From positions 1 to 23,228 of the IMG/VR virus record IMGVR_UViG_3300023179_000532: a stretch of DNA of 23,228 nt. The stretch is one strand, 5' to 3'. The first letter of the stretch is position 1. Each line of letters opens with the position of its first letter. Both the position numbers and the translations under genes were made by a program. The notes below the pieces were generated by a model. The model saw only the letters and a list, made by a program, of their open reading frames with translations, did not search any database and was not told where the DNA came from. Source of the DNA: a virus. Below are positions 22,534 through 23,228 of the stretch, piece by piece.

Positions 22534-23228
22534 TTATTTTAGTCTGAATTGTGAGGTTGGCGATGTGAAGTTGCTGGTGTAGCGAGCGTAGCCTCGGGTG
22601 ATGCGGAGGTCTTGCATGTATCCTTGAAAAGTTTCTGCTCCGGAGGCACTGTGTGTTCCATCTTTACCCACATACCAGCCCACCTGTGAACTGATATCTG
22701 CTGTAAAACTTGTACTTGATCCAATTTGTGACCCATTTAAATATATTTTTAATGTGCCAGATGATCTTACATAAGCAACGTGCTGCCAAACATTTATAGT
22801 AGGTTGCACAGCAGAATTAAGTATAGCAGTTGAATATGTGTGTAAATAAATTCCATTGGAATTAGACCATAAACATCCCAATGTGGTATTAGCGGTATTA
22901 TCTGTTCTATTTGATACAATTGCTATGCCATTTGTAGTTGAGATTTTTGTTGGATAAATCCAAACCTCAATGGTAAAATCTCCAGTACCAAATGGTACTA
23001 AAGGTGTATTTGGAGAAAATAGATAATCCCCCGTCCCATCAAACGCCATACTGCTACCACCCCACCGGCTCTGCGCCGTACTTATCTTGGCATCCCCCAC
23101 CGTCTCCAGATCATTCCGGCTGGTGGCATCGTAGATACCGCCGTTGGTGAAGTTGAGTAGGAGGCTGGTATTGGCAATGTTGGTGACGGGTGCTGTGGGA
23201 GGAGTGAAGTTGGAGGTATAAACAGTAA
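22534..23228 (-). CDS. LamG-repeat adhesin/tail fibre, C-terminal end (N-terminus beyond window)
   Basis: The frame stays open through the right edge, so this is the last 231 or so codons of a larger gene; the ATG at 23100 is internal. It contains one complete concanavalin/LamG-type beta-sandwich: SMAFDGTGDYLFSP, GDFTIEVWIYPTKI, WQHVAYVRSSGTLKIYLNGSQIG, GWYVGKDG, FQGYMQDLRITRGYARYTSN. Upstream residues (VYTSNFTPPTAPVTN, then TSLLLNFTNGGIYDATSRND) are the end of a previous repeat and the linker, so repeats are tandem. Such domains bind glycans; the likely role is host attachment or virion decoration. Linkers are GC-rich compared with the domain centre. Confidence 0.85.
   Translation of the reverse strand, partial: TVYTSNFTPPTAPVTNIANTSLLLNFTNGGIYDATSRNDLETVGDAKISTAQSRWGGSSMAFDGTGDYLFSPNTPLVPFGTGDFTIEVWIYPTKISTTNGIAIVSNRTDNTANTTLGCLWSNSNGIYLHTYSTAILNSAVQPTINVWQHVAYVRSSGTLKIYLNGSQIGSSTSFTADISSQVGWYVGKDGTHSASGAETFQGYMQDLRITRGYARYTSNFTSPTSQFRLK

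Noticed and set aside
1-23228. tRNA genes, CRISPR arrays, insertion sequences, integrase or attachment sites
   Set aside because: No cloverleaf-like sequence, regular spaced repeats, transposase or integrase motif was seen; gaps between genes are all under 140 bp and are accounted for by promoters and hairpins.

Overview
This window is a stretch of a T4-like (straboviral/cyanophage-type) myovirus genome. It is AT-rich and most resembles marine T4-like phages of cyanobacteria, SAR11 and similar hosts. The evidence is a run of T4 core genes: uvsX, gp32, terminase gp17 and gp16, gp4, tail tube gp19, tail sheath gp18, a neck protein, and tail completion gp15. These are mixed with proteins I recognise only as common in marine T4-like phages. 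No rRNA, tRNA, CRISPR or insertion sequence was seen. All family calls rest on motif recognition by eye; no search was run.

Layout. (1) 1-15414, minus strand, read right to left: sheath gp18, tube gp19, a tube-fold protein with a coiled-coil tail, a protein with a fibrinogen-like domain, head-completion nuclease gp4, terminase small subunit gp16, two proteins that look like head-core or internal proteins, a 90-aa protein, terminase large subunit gp17, a 458-aa marine-phage protein, then the replication/recombination genes gp32, a 70-aa protein and uvsX (cut by the left edge). (2) 15530-15871, plus strand: a zinc-finger/HNH-like protein. (3) 15855-19503, minus strand: an 84-aa protein, a 393-aa protein, a neck protein, a 128-aa protein and a dNMP kinase. 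(4) 19581-22533, plus strand: a 368-aa protein, gp15 and a Nudix hydrolase. (5) 22534 to the right edge, minus strand: the C-terminal end of a LamG-repeat adhesin or fibre.

Regulation visible in the sequence. Sigma70-like promoters precede gp32, the dNMP kinase and the 84-aa gene. T4-type late promoters (NATAAATA) precede structural genes. Genes fall into two start classes. One has a late promoter 18-44 nt upstream and a good Shine-Dalgarno. The other has no usable Shine-Dalgarno, and the -10 element ends only 5-8 nt before the ATG, so leaderless mRNA is predicted (15530, 16457, 19503, and more weakly 8003 and 3485).

How the genes work together: gp16/gp17 package DNA into a prohead, gp4 and the neck protein finish the head, and gp18/gp19/gp15 build and cap the contractile tail. 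The fibrinogen-like and LamG proteins are candidate surface-binding parts. UvsX/gp32 carry out recombination-dependent replication, and the dNMP kinase and Nudix enzyme serve nucleotide metabolism. The most notable points are the leaderless-start pattern, a perfect palindrome inside the dNMP kinase promoter spacer, a set of proteins carrying T4 prohead-protease-like cleavage motifs between the terminase genes, an HNH-like fold that has lost its histidines, and domain insertions in the neck and sheath proteins.
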